Below the pieces are notes generated by a model. The model was not told where the DNA came from and did no database searches. It saw only the letters and a program-made list of their open reading frames with translations. Of a DNA stretch of 64,000 nt, positions 25,070 through 33,721 are shown in pieces. Position 1 is the stretch's first letter; each line of letters starts with the position of its first letter. The DNA is from Pelagomonas calceolata (Eukaryota; Sar; Pelagophyceae; Pelagomonadales; Pelagomonadaceae): positions 2,294,001 through 2,358,000 of the forward strand of contig CAKKNE010000006.1 of the NCBI GenBank assembly GCA_918797485.1, in the 5' to 3' direction. A program made the translations under genes and the position numbers.

Positions 25070-25891
25070 CTACAACAACCGCGCCGCCAGCGACACCGTC
25101 CCCGTCGCCGACTCGACGTCGTGGAGCCAGCGCGCCGGCAGGAAGAGCGCGTCGCCTTCGTCTAGCTCGACGGATATCAGATCGACCGCGCCAAGCGCCG
25201 ACGAGGCGTCGTCGCCAAGGTACAGGCGCCGCTGCGCGCCCGGCGTCGTCCGCAACCGCAAAAGCTCCGCGAGGCGTTTTGGGCAAGCGTCGGATTGCGA
25301 GGGCGGGATCGCGAGGACGCGCTTCTTGCCCTGCACATGCACTAATATAGAAGCCTCGGGGTCCGAGTGCAGCGGCGTGCGGAGACCTTGGGACGTGACG
25401 AAAACGGCGCTCGCGTCGCCGTCACAGCGGACGCCGAAGGCGCCTTCGACGAGACGCAACGCATCAAGTGGCACGTCGAGCCGCGCCTGGCCGCGCGCGT
25501 CGAGCAATAATTGTTTCGTAAAGCTCCGGCGGCGCGGCCGCCACTTGTTCCGCTCGCCCGACACGATGTTTTCGCCGCGCGCAGGTACCAACCACGGCGC
25601 ACCGCGCGAGGACGCGACGCATTTCAATATGCTTGTTGTGAAGTCGCTATCGAGGGCGCCGCGGACCAATGCCGGGGTCCGGGCGGCGATGGCCGCGGGT
25701 GCGTCGCATGGCGCGGTGTGCCGTAGTTGGAGGACGCGCCGCGCCAGCGCTAATGCTGCCTCGACGCCGTCGCGGCGGCTGCGCAAAGCTGTGCGCTCTG
25801 TGTCTGTAGCGCTCCTTTGGAAGCCGCAGCGATGCTCGCACCGGTCGGGACGGCTGTCAGGCTTCAAGAATTGCTCGAAACAGCAGCTCAA
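25070..25891 (-). CDS. JmjC/cupin-8-type 2-oxoglutarate oxygenase
   Basis: A 273-residue protein. It shows the cupin_8/JmjC pattern: PALVRGALDSDF near the start, metal-ligand pair H-x-D in TPLHSDPEASILVHVQGKKR, followed by VLAIPPSQSDACPKR, and the distal histidine in GDALFLPARWLHDVES. This is the layout of small JmjC hydroxylases such as TYW5, HIF1AN or JMJD proteins, which hydroxylate proteins or tRNA. The substrate is unknown. The N-terminal 50 residues are Cys/Arg-rich and may not all be translated. It converges on the ankyrin gene with a 22-bp gap. Confidence 0.8.
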   Translation of the reverse strand: MSCCFEQFLKPDSRPDRCEHRCGFQRSATDTERTALRSRRDGVEAALALARRVLQLRHTAPCDAPAAIAARTPALVRGALDSDFTTSILKCVASSRGAPWLVPARGENIVSGERNKWRPRRRSFTKQLLLDARGQARLDVPLDALRLVEGAFGVRCDGDASAVFVTSQGLRTPLHSDPEASILVHVQGKKRVLAIPPSQSDACPKRLAELLRLRTTPGAQRRLYLGDDASSALGAVDLISVELDEGDALFLPARWLHDVESATGTVSLAARLL

Positions 25892-25938
25892 CGCAGCAAT
25901 AGGGCGAGGACGGCCAGCTGCAGCCCACAGGCTTGTTT

Positions 25939-25961
25939 GCTAGTGTCTTACAGGCCGCTAG
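25939..25961 (+). promoter_or_regulatory. CTAG inverted-repeat promoter motif, copy 8
   Basis: The site reads GCTAGTGTCTTACAGG followed by CCGCTAG and is preceded by TTT. All 23 bases are identical, in opposite orientation, to copy 11 at 51263, 25 kb away. It lies 48 bp upstream of the JmjC gene (25891) and about 240 bp upstream of the gene at 26198. Confidence 0.7.
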
Positions 25962-26197
25962 GCGCGCTCGGATTTTACTCTGTTTTTTGGCTTCACACGC
26001 CCGCAGATCGGCGACGTTGGCTGCTGCGACATCGCGAAGACTCCAGAACATCTCTGGAATAATCCGCTCTTGTCGAGCGCCGCCACAATTGACGCGCTGT
26101 TGCAGGAGAGCAGCACAAAGGCCTTGGAAGAAATCCTCGCACCGCGAAGGCCCAAGGACAGAAATCCCCGCAGCGCGACCGCCAGCGAGCCGCCACC

Positions 26198-27229
26198 ATG
26201 TCCTCCCTCCTCTCCGACGAAGCTTTAGCGCAAATGGAGCTCAACGAACGCACGGAGTGCGAACTTTTGATCGTGAGCAACGGCATGGACTGCGGGAAGC
26301 TAGCAGCCCTGATCGAAAGCTTGAAGGAGAGCTCGAAGAACGCCGGCTCTCATAAAGCGAGGCAGCTGCTCTGGGAGGGCTATGGTGCTATAGCTTCTAA
26401 GTTAGGAGGCATGGACGGGAGCTACGCCGGTTTTCTGCAGTGGGGGTCCGAGGGTGCTTCGTTGACTCCCGCAACCAAAAAACAGGCCCACGCCTTAGGT
26501 CAAGGTGGTCTGGAAATATTAGGAAGGAGACATCGGCCGCTCGAGGAGCCCGAGTCCAAGAGCTGGATTGTGGTCTTCACGGAGCGAGAGGCGCGAGACG
26601 CTCTGTCAGACATCACGTCCTCGGAAGCGTGTATTTCGATTACGGACAAGGCCTGCCACGTCGGCACGAGATACAAACGAAGGAGGTGCAAGGGCGTGTC
26701 TTCTCCTCTAAAAACGGCCAAGGATTTGGAGAAGTATGTGGCTGAGTTAGCTCCAGCACTACTCAGTGTCGAGTGGTCCTCGTCACAAAACATGGAGACG
26801 AAGGCGTACAACGTCCTACTCGCGGGGAACTTCCCGGCTACACTAACGTCGGCTCTACCTGATGGAGTAGGCCACGTGTCTTCCCATTCGTCAGGAGACA
26901 TCTACGACGCCTTCCTAGCGAGGAGGTCGAAGCATTTCGTGAGCGAGGCAGAACGACTCCTAGATAGCATGGAGGCTGACCTCGGCAAGAAGCAACTCCC
27001 TTGTGTGGTGGCGACGATCAAAGAGGCGTCCTGCTGCCGCAAGAACTGCCTCCTCAAGAAGGCCTACGTCCATTCATCAAAGAAGAAGTTCATCGACGCC
27101 ATCCGAGCTGATGGCGGCGACGTCGAGCTGCACGTCATCGAAGGGGACGTCAAGGGCACGCGCTTCCTCGACTTCGGGGGCGTGGTCTGCGAGATGTTCT
27201 ACCGCGCCGATTTAACCGTCTATGGCTAA
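26198..27229 (+). CDS. Unrecognised protein
   Basis: A 343-residue protein without signal peptide or membrane helix. The N-terminal half is helical (CGKLAALIESLKESSKNAG, then KARQLLWEGYGAIASKLGG), and the middle has short beta/alpha segments (SWIVVFTEREARDAL, YNVLLAGNFPATLTSAL). The C-terminal 70 residues (KKKFIDAIRADGGDVELHV, then GDVKGTRFLDFGGVVCEMFY) loosely recall the last domain of eRF1/Dom34-type proteins, where a glutamate/aspartate-rich strand precedes FGGIAA. This is a weak by-eye similarity only. A Cys cluster (ASCCRKNCLLKKAY) is notable. Its stop directly abuts the stop of the convergent GOLD gene. Confidence 0.7.
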   Translation: MSSLLSDEALAQMELNERTECELLIVSNGMDCGKLAALIESLKESSKNAGSHKARQLLWEGYGAIASKLGGMDGSYAGFLQWGSEGASLTPATKKQAHALGQGGLEILGRRHRPLEEPESKSWIVVFTEREARDALSDITSSEACISITDKACHVGTRYKRRRCKGVSSPLKTAKDLEKYVAELAPALLSVEWSSSQNMETKAYNVLLAGNFPATLTSALPDGVGHVSSHSSGDIYDAFLARRSKHFVSEAERLLDSMEADLGKKQLPCVVATIKEASCCRKNCLLKKAYVHSSKKKFIDAIRADGGDVELHVIEGDVKGTRFLDFGGVVCEMFYRADLTVYG

Positions 27230-28216
27230 TCACAGTGTACTCTCCCCGGTCCTATCGTCCAACGGTACCTCCTTGAGAGGTGGTGACGTTGGGGGCGGCG
27301 GCGGGAACGTGTCCGTGGGCAGGACCTCGTCGGGGAACGCGGGCCGCTGCCCGTCGTCGTACGTATCCAAGAACGCTAGCAATTCGCGCGTTGAGGGGGC
27401 CGGCGGCGCGTCGTCGAAGCCCTTCGACTTCTTCCCGGAGCCTAGCGCGGCCGCCCAGTCGTCGCTCCAATTATCTAAATTTGTGGCCTTGGGCGTCGGC
27501 GCCGACGCGAGCTCCTTGAGGCGCTCGCCTTCGACTTTTGCTTCGTCGAGTTTCGCCGACAGGGCCGCCATCTCGCGCTGCTGTGCCGCTAGATCCCGTC
27601 GCCGCGTGTAGGCCGTCTCCGCCCGAGCGGGGGGCGACGAGACGGGCGTCGGCGGTTTTGGTGTGGGATCATTGACCGAAAACTTGGCCACCACCCTCTT
27701 TGGAGTCAACAACGAATAGGCGTTGTCGAACGCAGCAACAACAGTACAGGGCTCTATCGCCGTCCAGTCGCCCGCGACGGCGACACCAGCCGGAAATCTT
27801 TTAGAATCCACGACGTCGACCTCCACAGACCCGCCCTTCTGCATGGCGCGTCGTCTTAATGCAAAACCGAGATCGTGCGACTGCACGCGAAACTCCCATC
27901 TGAGCGATGCGCCGGCTCTCAGACTGAAGGCCTGGGTCCAGGCCGTCCGTCGCGGTATCTGGAGCACCTCGCCGCCGTCCTTCACGAGCTTGAGGAACTT
28001 CGGTTCCGTCATCGGAGCGGCGCCCATCAATGCCCCGGACGCGTGCTCGCGCCAGCGCGCGCCGGCGATCTTCGCCATCGTCGCCACGGTCTTGGCCCGC
28101 GCCAACGCGTGGCCGATCGAGTAGCGCTCCTCCTCTTTGGTGGGCGGGGGGCCTCCACCTTGGAGGCAGCGCTTCGCCGTGGCGGCGCGCCGCGCCTTTT
28201 GCATCTCCGACATCAT
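27230..28216 (-). CDS. GOLD-domain protein
   Basis: A 328-residue protein (ATG at 28216; the next codon is also ATG). The N-terminus is basic and helical. Residues about 90-182 form a GOLD (Golgi dynamics) beta-sandwich: SLRAGASLRWEFRVQSHDLG, then VEVDVVDSKRFPAG, WTAIEPCTVVAAFDNAYSLL and KRVVAKFSV. GOLD domains occur in p24 cargo receptors and in Sec14-like lipid-transfer proteins. Here there is no signal peptide or transmembrane helix, so it is a cytosolic GOLD protein like the second class. A coiled segment (REMAALSAKLDEAKVEGERL) and a Pro/Asp-rich tail follow. It converges on the previous gene with zero intergenic bases. Confidence 0.75.
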   Translation of the reverse strand: MMSEMQKARRAATAKRCLQGGGPPPTKEEERYSIGHALARAKTVATMAKIAGARWREHASGALMGAAPMTEPKFLKLVKDGGEVLQIPRRTAWTQAFSLRAGASLRWEFRVQSHDLGFALRRRAMQKGGSVEVDVVDSKRFPAGVAVAGDWTAIEPCTVVAAFDNAYSLLTPKRVVAKFSVNDPTPKPPTPVSSPPARAETAYTRRRDLAAQQREMAALSAKLDEAKVEGERLKELASAPTPKATNLDNWSDDWAAALGSGKKSKGFDDAPPAPSTRELLAFLDTYDDGQRPAFPDEVLPTDTFPPPPPTSPPLKEVPLDDRTGESTL

Positions 28217-28668
28217 GGTGGCAGGCTGCCCAACAGTGCCTTGCGCGCTGCCGCTCGGCGCGAGCCTTGGCACGGCGGTAATTGATGAAGGGCGCGGCCG
28301 CGTCGACCCGGTTGCGCGCCCGGTGCGGCGTCCTGCGGAGAGCTAAAGGCCCAAATTGCAAAGCAGCCAATCTGCCAGACCCGCACGCTAGAGGGAAAAA
28401 CCGGCGCTCCGATCGGTCCCCGCCGAGCCGTGGAGAGATCAATATACAACCCCCGTGTGTCGCTCGCGCCGGGAACCCACGAGCCCGTTTCACAGGAAGG
28501 TGGGCAGCCCAACGTGCAACGCGAAGGCGGTGCGCGGCGCGCCGGCGGCGCCCTCGGCGGGCGAGGCATCGCGAGGGCTCCGCGAGACCGCAGCACCGGC
28601 TCGACCTCGCACGCGGTCCAGCAGAGACATCGCGACCGCACACGAGACCACCGCAACAACAGGATAGT
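28217..28668. other. Divergent intergenic region without CTAG motif
   Basis: This 452-bp head-to-head spacer lies between the GOLD gene and the IQ/SAM gene. It is one of five divergent spacers where I find no good copy of the recurring motif. The frame of the downstream gene stays open through it but has Arg/Pro-rich, non-protein-like content. Confidence 0.5.
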
Positions 28669-30963
28669 ATGCCGCAGCTCCCGGACATAGCACCACAGCA
28701 GGCCCAGCGCCTCAACGCCGGCCCGCGCCACGCGCGCGGGTCCGCGTTCTCGAACCACAATTATAACAGATTGTATCGCGACAACACGCTGACGGCGGAG
28801 ACGCGCCATTCCGGGCGGAGGGACAAGGTTGCTGAAGAAAGAGAATTACGAAGAAAGAAGGCCCGGCAAGAACAGGAAAGACGGACAGAAAAACGCCTCA
28901 AGACGCTGGAGCGGCGCATGCGCGACGAGGCGAAGCGCATCGCGGCCATGGAGCGCGAACTCAAGGAGCTGCCGAAACTGAAAAAGACGCGGCAGCAGCT
29001 CGCCCGCGAGTGGGCTCATATGGAGGATTCTCCTAGAACGTCTCGCAGTGCCGAGACGGGGCGCGACGAGGTGTCGTCCTCACCTAGATCGGAGAGCGCG
29101 CCCGCGCGGTCGTCGCCCTTGCCGGACATCGACAGCGCGGCTATAACAGTGCAGCGGGCCGCGCGGAATCGACGGGAGAGCCGGGCTGCCGTCAAGATGC
29201 AGGCTCATCAACGACGTCGACGGGCGTCTTTGGAAGTAGACGAGAGGCGCCGCGTCTCCTACAAACGAAGGCAGAGCGTTTTGTCAGTCGCGGCGACGTC
29301 CGCTTTAGCATGTGCGAGGGACGCGGCGCGGACTTGTGTGCTGTATCGTGATAGTGCGTTACGAGCCTGTCGCATGGTGAAAGCCAGACGGGCCTACGAC
29401 GCCATCTATTTATTACAGCGCTTCGCGCGCTACGTCGGGGGGCAAGCTGCTTTAGCACTCGCGGCCGAGGTCGTGCTGTTTAAGCAGCGGCGGCTCTGTA
29501 AACGAGTTGAAAGGTTACATGGGACGCGGCAGAAGCGACGAGCTGAACGGGAAGCTACCGACAGACTCGCGATCTCCATCCAGAACGCTTCTAGAAGACG
29601 AAAAGCGCGGCAGGAATATCAAAGGCGCTGCGAGCGGCGCAACGAAGTGCTGAAGGCCATGGCGGCCTTCCTCGCTCATACTTTGCAAAAGCATTGTCGG
29701 AGGCGGGCCGCGCGGCGACGCGCTCATCTGATGAGGCAGCGCTGGAGAGGTAGAAGAAAGCTCGTCTCGCTCGACCTGACCGACGTGAGGAAGGCCGTTT
29801 TGAAGCCGGCGAAGCTCGAGGAGGCCTACGGCGCGGCCTGGGCCGCGCTGGGTATCGATGGGGCTTTGCTCGCCGACCCGGAGCTCGACGAGGAGGACCT
29901 GCAGGAGCTGGGCGTGGCCGTGCGGCTTCATAGAAGACGCCTTCTGAAAGACGTCGCTAGGCTGCGGGCCCAGGGCGTCCCCGAGGACGTGCTCGAGCCG
30001 ACGCCGCGGGAGGAGCCGGCGGCGCCCGCCGAGCCGCTGCCGCAGCGGACGCGCGCCGTGCCGCGGTCCGTCGCGGCGGCGCGCGCCGCCGAGGAGGCCG
30101 CCGCGGCGCCCGCCGTGGTGCCCGCCGCCGCGCCCCGGCGGACCGCCGCGGCCTTCGTGCCCAAGCAGGCCAAGCAGCCGGCCCCGAAGGCCGCCGCGCC
30201 GGCGGCGAAGGCGGCGAAGGCCGCGCCCCGGGTCGCCGGCGTCGGCGCCGACGGACGACGCGTGGCCAAGGCCAAGCCGACGAAGGCCGCCGCGAGCAAG
30301 CGCGCGGCGCCGCAGCCGGCCTCGAAGGCGCCGGCGAAGGCGCCGGCGAAGCGCGCCGCCGCGGCGCGGCAACCGAAGGCCGCCGCGCCGAAGCGCGCCG
30401 AGCCCAAGCCCCAGCGCCGCCCGGCGCCCGCGCCGGCGCCGAAGCCGTCGCCCGCACGGCGGCCGCTCGCCGACGCCGCGAATTCCGCCGACAAGCGCGC
30501 GAATGGCCGCGACGCCGAGGTCGCCGCCGCGCGGCGCCGCGCCGCGGAACGCAAAAAGCGCGGGGCCCAGCCCCAGGCCCAGATGTCAAAGACGACGATC
30601 CCCGCCGAGCGCAAGCGCGTCGAACCGAAGGCGTCCGTCTTCGCGGCCGCGGACGACGCGTCGGATTCGGAGGATGCCCTCGAGGGCGTCAAGGCCGCGA
30701 CGTACCCCCGCGCGTCCTTCGCGTCGCCGTCCGTCTTCGAGGAGCGCGGCGACGACGAGTCCCCCGACGACTCGGCCAATTTCTTCTCCAACGAAGACTC
30801 GTCGGACTCGGGCGACAGGCCCGTCCGCATGTCCGGGTCGCTGCCGGACATCCCCGCCGAGACGCTCTTCAAGGGCTCGGTGTTGGAAGATGACGGCTTC
30901 TTCGACGAGGACGACTTCGAGGACGTTGGAAATGGAGAGGACGTGGCGGACCTCTTCGCGTAA
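28669..30963 (+). CDS. IQ-motif / SAM-domain protein with Ala-Lys-Pro-rich tail
   Basis: A 764-residue protein from the ATG giving MPQLPDIAPQQAQRL. Residues about 45-115 are a strongly charged coiled coil (ERELRRKKARQEQERRTEKR). IQ-type calmodulin-binding helices follow (AITVQRAARNRRESRAAVKMQ, SIQNASRRRKARQEYQRR). A SAM-like five-helix module lies at about residues 370-430 (WAALGIDGALLADPELDEED, then LQELGVAVRLHRRRLLKDV). The next 200 residues are low-complexity Ala/Lys/Pro/Arg sequence, and the C-terminus is acidic (EDDFEDVGNGEDVADLFA). It is probably a cytoskeleton-associated scaffold. The start was set at the last ATG before protein-like sequence begins. Confidence 0.75.
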   Translation: MPQLPDIAPQQAQRLNAGPRHARGSAFSNHNYNRLYRDNTLTAETRHSGRRDKVAEERELRRKKARQEQERRTEKRLKTLERRMRDEAKRIAAMERELKELPKLKKTRQQLAREWAHMEDSPRTSRSAETGRDEVSSSPRSESAPARSSPLPDIDSAAITVQRAARNRRESRAAVKMQAHQRRRRASLEVDERRRVSYKRRQSVLSVAATSALACARDAARTCVLYRDSALRACRMVKARRAYDAIYLLQRFARYVGGQAALALAAEVVLFKQRRLCKRVERLHGTRQKRRAEREATDRLAISIQNASRRRKARQEYQRRCERRNEVLKAMAAFLAHTLQKHCRRRAARRRAHLMRQRWRGRRKLVSLDLTDVRKAVLKPAKLEEAYGAAWAALGIDGALLADPELDEEDLQELGVAVRLHRRRLLKDVARLRAQGVPEDVLEPTPREEPAAPAEPLPQRTRAVPRSVAAARAAEEAAAAPAVVPAAAPRRTAAAFVPKQAKQPAPKAAAPAAKAAKAAPRVAGVGADGRRVAKAKPTKAAASKRAAPQPASKAPAKAPAKRAAAARQPKAAAPKRAEPKPQRRPAPAPAPKPSPARRPLADAANSADKRANGRDAEVAAARRRAAERKKRGAQPQAQMSKTTIPAERKRVEPKASVFAAADDASDSEDALEGVKAATYPRASFASPSVFEERGDDESPDDSANFFSNEDSSDSGDRPVRMSGSLPDIPAETLFKGSVLEDDGFFDEDDFEDVGNGEDVADLFA

Positions 30964-31301
30964 AGTATTTTCCACTAGTGCCTTGCTTCAAGTTAGAGCC
31001 GACGCGGGGTCCGCGTGACCGGCGTACGCCCGGGCAGTGCCCGGGCCGCCCGGCGCCCGGCGCGGCCACGTGCGCGGCCCCAGCCTTCATACTTGCCCTC
31101 ATGTCGCCGTCGCCCCGAGTGGTAGCTCGGAGGACACCGGAATACCAGGACCGCGCCGCCGGTGAGCCGCGGGGTGCGGATCGGGAGCGGCACCTTACCC
31201 GGAGACTATTTTTCCACTAATTTATGTGCGCGCAGGGCCCGGTCGAGCGACTGAGGGGGGTAGGAAAGCCATGCGCGCGGGGAAGGGGAAGTTGTCGACC
31301 G
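30964..31301. other. Convergent intergenic region with perfect palindrome
   Basis: This 338-bp tail-to-tail spacer is unusually long for a convergent pair here. It contains a perfect 9-bp inverted repeat with one-base loop at 31028-31046 (GCCCGGGCA and TGCCCGGGC) and several GC-rich blocks. CCACTAGTGCCTTGC at about 30973 matches only the left half of the recurring CTAG motif. No gene is seen. Confidence 0.5.
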
Positions 31302-33074
31302 TCAGCCGACGATCGAGAGGTGCTCGGCCTTGAGCGCGAGCGAGGTCTCGGGCAGCTCGTCCGTCGCCTCCAGCGTGACCTCGAAGCGCTTCTTGGCCGG
31401 CAGCCACCGCGCGACGGCGCCCGCGCGGCCGTTGTGCTGCGGCTTGCTCACGAGGCCGCCGACGCGCACGGCGTCGCCGGCCGCGAAGGGCGGCGCGTCG
31501 CCGGACCGACAGGCTTTGAACGCGTTCCGCTTCGGCGCGTCCTTCTTGCCTATTACGACGTCGACGTCGAAGGCTTGTTTCAGGTCGTCCCGCAGCGCCT
31601 CGGCGACGGTTTCCAGGTCCGAATGGAACTCGATGCTGCGCGGTCTTCTCGGAGGCCCGGCCATACACCGCGCCTCGTCCGACGCGCCGGCCATGGCCTC
31701 GACGAGCGTTTGCCGCACGGTTGCGGCATCTGAGAGATCAACGGAGGCCTTGGCGAGGACCGCCCCGGCGTAGGCCGACGAGTCGCCGACGTCGACGACG
31801 CAGGCCGCGCCGTCGACAGAAGCGACGGCCCAGAGCGACACCTTGCCCTGTTCCCTTTCTAATGAGTTGACGAAGGCGTCGTCGGCAGCATGCGGCTCGC
31901 CCGGCACGAGCTTGCGGAAGCCGTCAAGATATCTATGTTTGTGCTCGTCGCCCGCATCAATACCGGCGGAACAAGCACACAGCGCCGCGGCGCCCCGCCG
32001 GAAGGCCTGGACCTCGCAGTCCCGGTGGCGCGTCTCGAGGCGTTTCCGCTCGTCGGCCTTGCACGCGCCGTGGCACCTTTCTAAGCATCCCAGGGCCTGG
32101 CCGATGGACTTCGCTAATATTACTTTTGCCACCTTCTCCTCGAGGCCCCACCAGTAGGTCGCCAAATGCGTGGACGGTGCCTTGCTACCGGGCGCGCCGA
32201 CGCGCTGCGGCGCATACCCGGGCACGGACACCTCCCACTGCGACGTTTGGGCTAGTAAAGCGTCATCATCAAGAAATGACGAGGCCTTGTCGTCCTTGTC
32301 CGGTCCTAGCCTTCCGAGAGGTCTCCGGCCCGTCGCCGACTTCGCGTGAGCCGCGGCGTGCAGCTCGCCCAGGAAGACCTCGACCTCGGCGCGGACGAGC
32401 CAGGCCTCGCCCCAGGCCGGCCGCACGACTTCGGGAGAGCCGCGCTCGGCCGCCACGGCTCGGATGCACGCGTGCGCATATAAAGCGAGGCATAAAGACG
32501 CGGCCTGGGGGAATTTGCGCAACGCCACGGTGTAGCACTTGAGGACGATATGTAACGGTTGCCCGCCGTCCTCGAACATCTTGTTGTACGCCACTAAATC
32601 GAATTCCAGGGGTCTCGCGCGGAGAGCGGCCCTCGCGAGCCAGAGTGTTGCTCTTGAAACCAAGACTAAAGCAGCCGGTCGGCCGTCCGCACCACAAGGA
32701 GTGTCAAGTAAAGCCATGCCTCGCAACGCGGCCATGCAGGCCGCCTCCCGGTCGCTAAAGTCGTCCTGCCGGATCTCCGGCTCTGTTAAGCCTTGCGTCG
32801 CTCTGAGATAAGCCTCTTTTTTGGCCTGGGGCGACGCGTCATCTTTCCCGGCACCCAACAGCAAGTAGTAGAGGTCCCAGCAGATCGTCTTCGCGAGGGG
32901 CCCCGGCGCCCTACTAATCGCCACCTCCTCCTTGACGTCGGCGTTTTTGGCCAGGCAGTCGCGGCAGCGGCGCGTCGCCTTCGCGGCGAACTGCTTCTTC
33001 GAGTAGCAGGACGCGTCCTTCTCGAGGCCGCAGGCGCCGCAGGCCTTGGTGGGCGGCTTCGGGGGCTGGCACAT
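31302..33074 (-). CDS. Zinc-finger protein with C-terminal KOW/SH3-like segment
   Basis: A 590-residue protein. The N-terminus has a compact Cys motif (ACGACGLEKDASCYSKKQF, then RRCRDCLAKN), a zinc-binding treble-clef-like finger of the kind often preceding MYND-type modules in stramenopiles. A long helical region follows (residues about 60-300), then a Cys/His cluster (GCLERCHGACKADERKRLETRHRDC). The last 50 residues (VSKPQHNGRAGAVARWLPAK, then KRFEVTLE) match the small SH3/KOW-like repeat, NG-x-x-G-x-V, often seen in the same families. The exact function is unknown; regulation through protein binding is inferred. Confidence 0.7.
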   Translation of the reverse strand: MCQPPKPPTKACGACGLEKDASCYSKKQFAAKATRRCRDCLAKNADVKEEVAISRAPGPLAKTICWDLYYLLLGAGKDDASPQAKKEAYLRATQGLTEPEIRQDDFSDREAACMAALRGMALLDTPCGADGRPAALVLVSRATLWLARAALRARPLEFDLVAYNKMFEDGGQPLHIVLKCYTVALRKFPQAASLCLALYAHACIRAVAAERGSPEVVRPAWGEAWLVRAEVEVFLGELHAAAHAKSATGRRPLGRLGPDKDDKASSFLDDDALLAQTSQWEVSVPGYAPQRVGAPGSKAPSTHLATYWWGLEEKVAKVILAKSIGQALGCLERCHGACKADERKRLETRHRDCEVQAFRRGAAALCACSAGIDAGDEHKHRYLDGFRKLVPGEPHAADDAFVNSLEREQGKVSLWAVASVDGAACVVDVGDSSAYAGAVLAKASVDLSDAATVRQTLVEAMAGASDEARCMAGPPRRPRSIEFHSDLETVAEALRDDLKQAFDVDVVIGKKDAPKRNAFKACRSGDAPPFAAGDAVRVGGLVSKPQHNGRAGAVARWLPAKKRFEVTLEATDELPETSLALKAEHLSIVG

Positions 33075-33721
33075 CGCTGCGTCTGGGCTCGCCTTCGTCG
33101 TACGATCTCCCTTGAGCTGCTGTGCTCGCTGCGTGTCGCCGTACGCGCGCTTCGAGCTCCAAATCTCTCCCTAAGCTGTGGGGCACGTCACACCAAAATT
33201 TATCGAGCGATGCCGCGAGTCTGCTGTGCTGCTGGCGGTGTAGTGAGCTCCTGCGCTGCTGCCGTGTCTCTGGCACAGCTTATATCCGTCGATTGATGTG
33301 AGAGCTCGATGCTTATCATCCAGCTGCACGACAGCAAGCGGCACCTCTAGTGTGATCGATGCCAGTAAAAAGTACAAAGCAAGCGTCAGCAGACCTCTGG
33401 GGTCAACCAAGACCGGCCCAGGCGTCTGAGACTCCGGATGTCACCGCTCGTGACTGGGAGAGCAGCCAGCCTCTCAGCTTAAAATCGCAGCCGTGCGACC
33501 CATTCAAGCGGCGCAAGCACGCTCGCGGCAGCGCCTGAAGACCACTGAAGGAGTCCCGTGCAGCGGAGCCAGGATATCCCACCACCGCTCGACCTACGAG
33601 TGGTAAGAGCCAGAGGGCAGTGGGAGGAGACCAGCCTTACGCGCGAACGGGATTGAAACCACCACCACTCTCGACCTGTAGACAGCGACAGAGAGCAGTG
33701 GGAGGAAACGAGCTGTATTAC
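33075..33721. other. Divergent intergenic region with diverged tandem duplication
   Basis: This 647-bp spacer separates the zinc-finger gene and the isoaspartate methyltransferase gene. Blocks at 33578-33640 and 33657-33721 are diverged copies of one about 63-bp unit (both run CCACCAC, CGACCT, then AGCAGTGGGAGGA or GGCAGTGGGAGGA), repeating at about 79 bp and ending at the downstream ATG. CTAGTGTGATC near 33348 is at best a half copy of the recurring motif. Confidence 0.55.

Noticed and set aside
29928-30872. 314-residue minus-strand frame opposite the IQ/SAM gene
   Set aside because: It mirrors the Ala/Lys/Pro low-complexity tail of the plus-strand gene and has no domain of its own.
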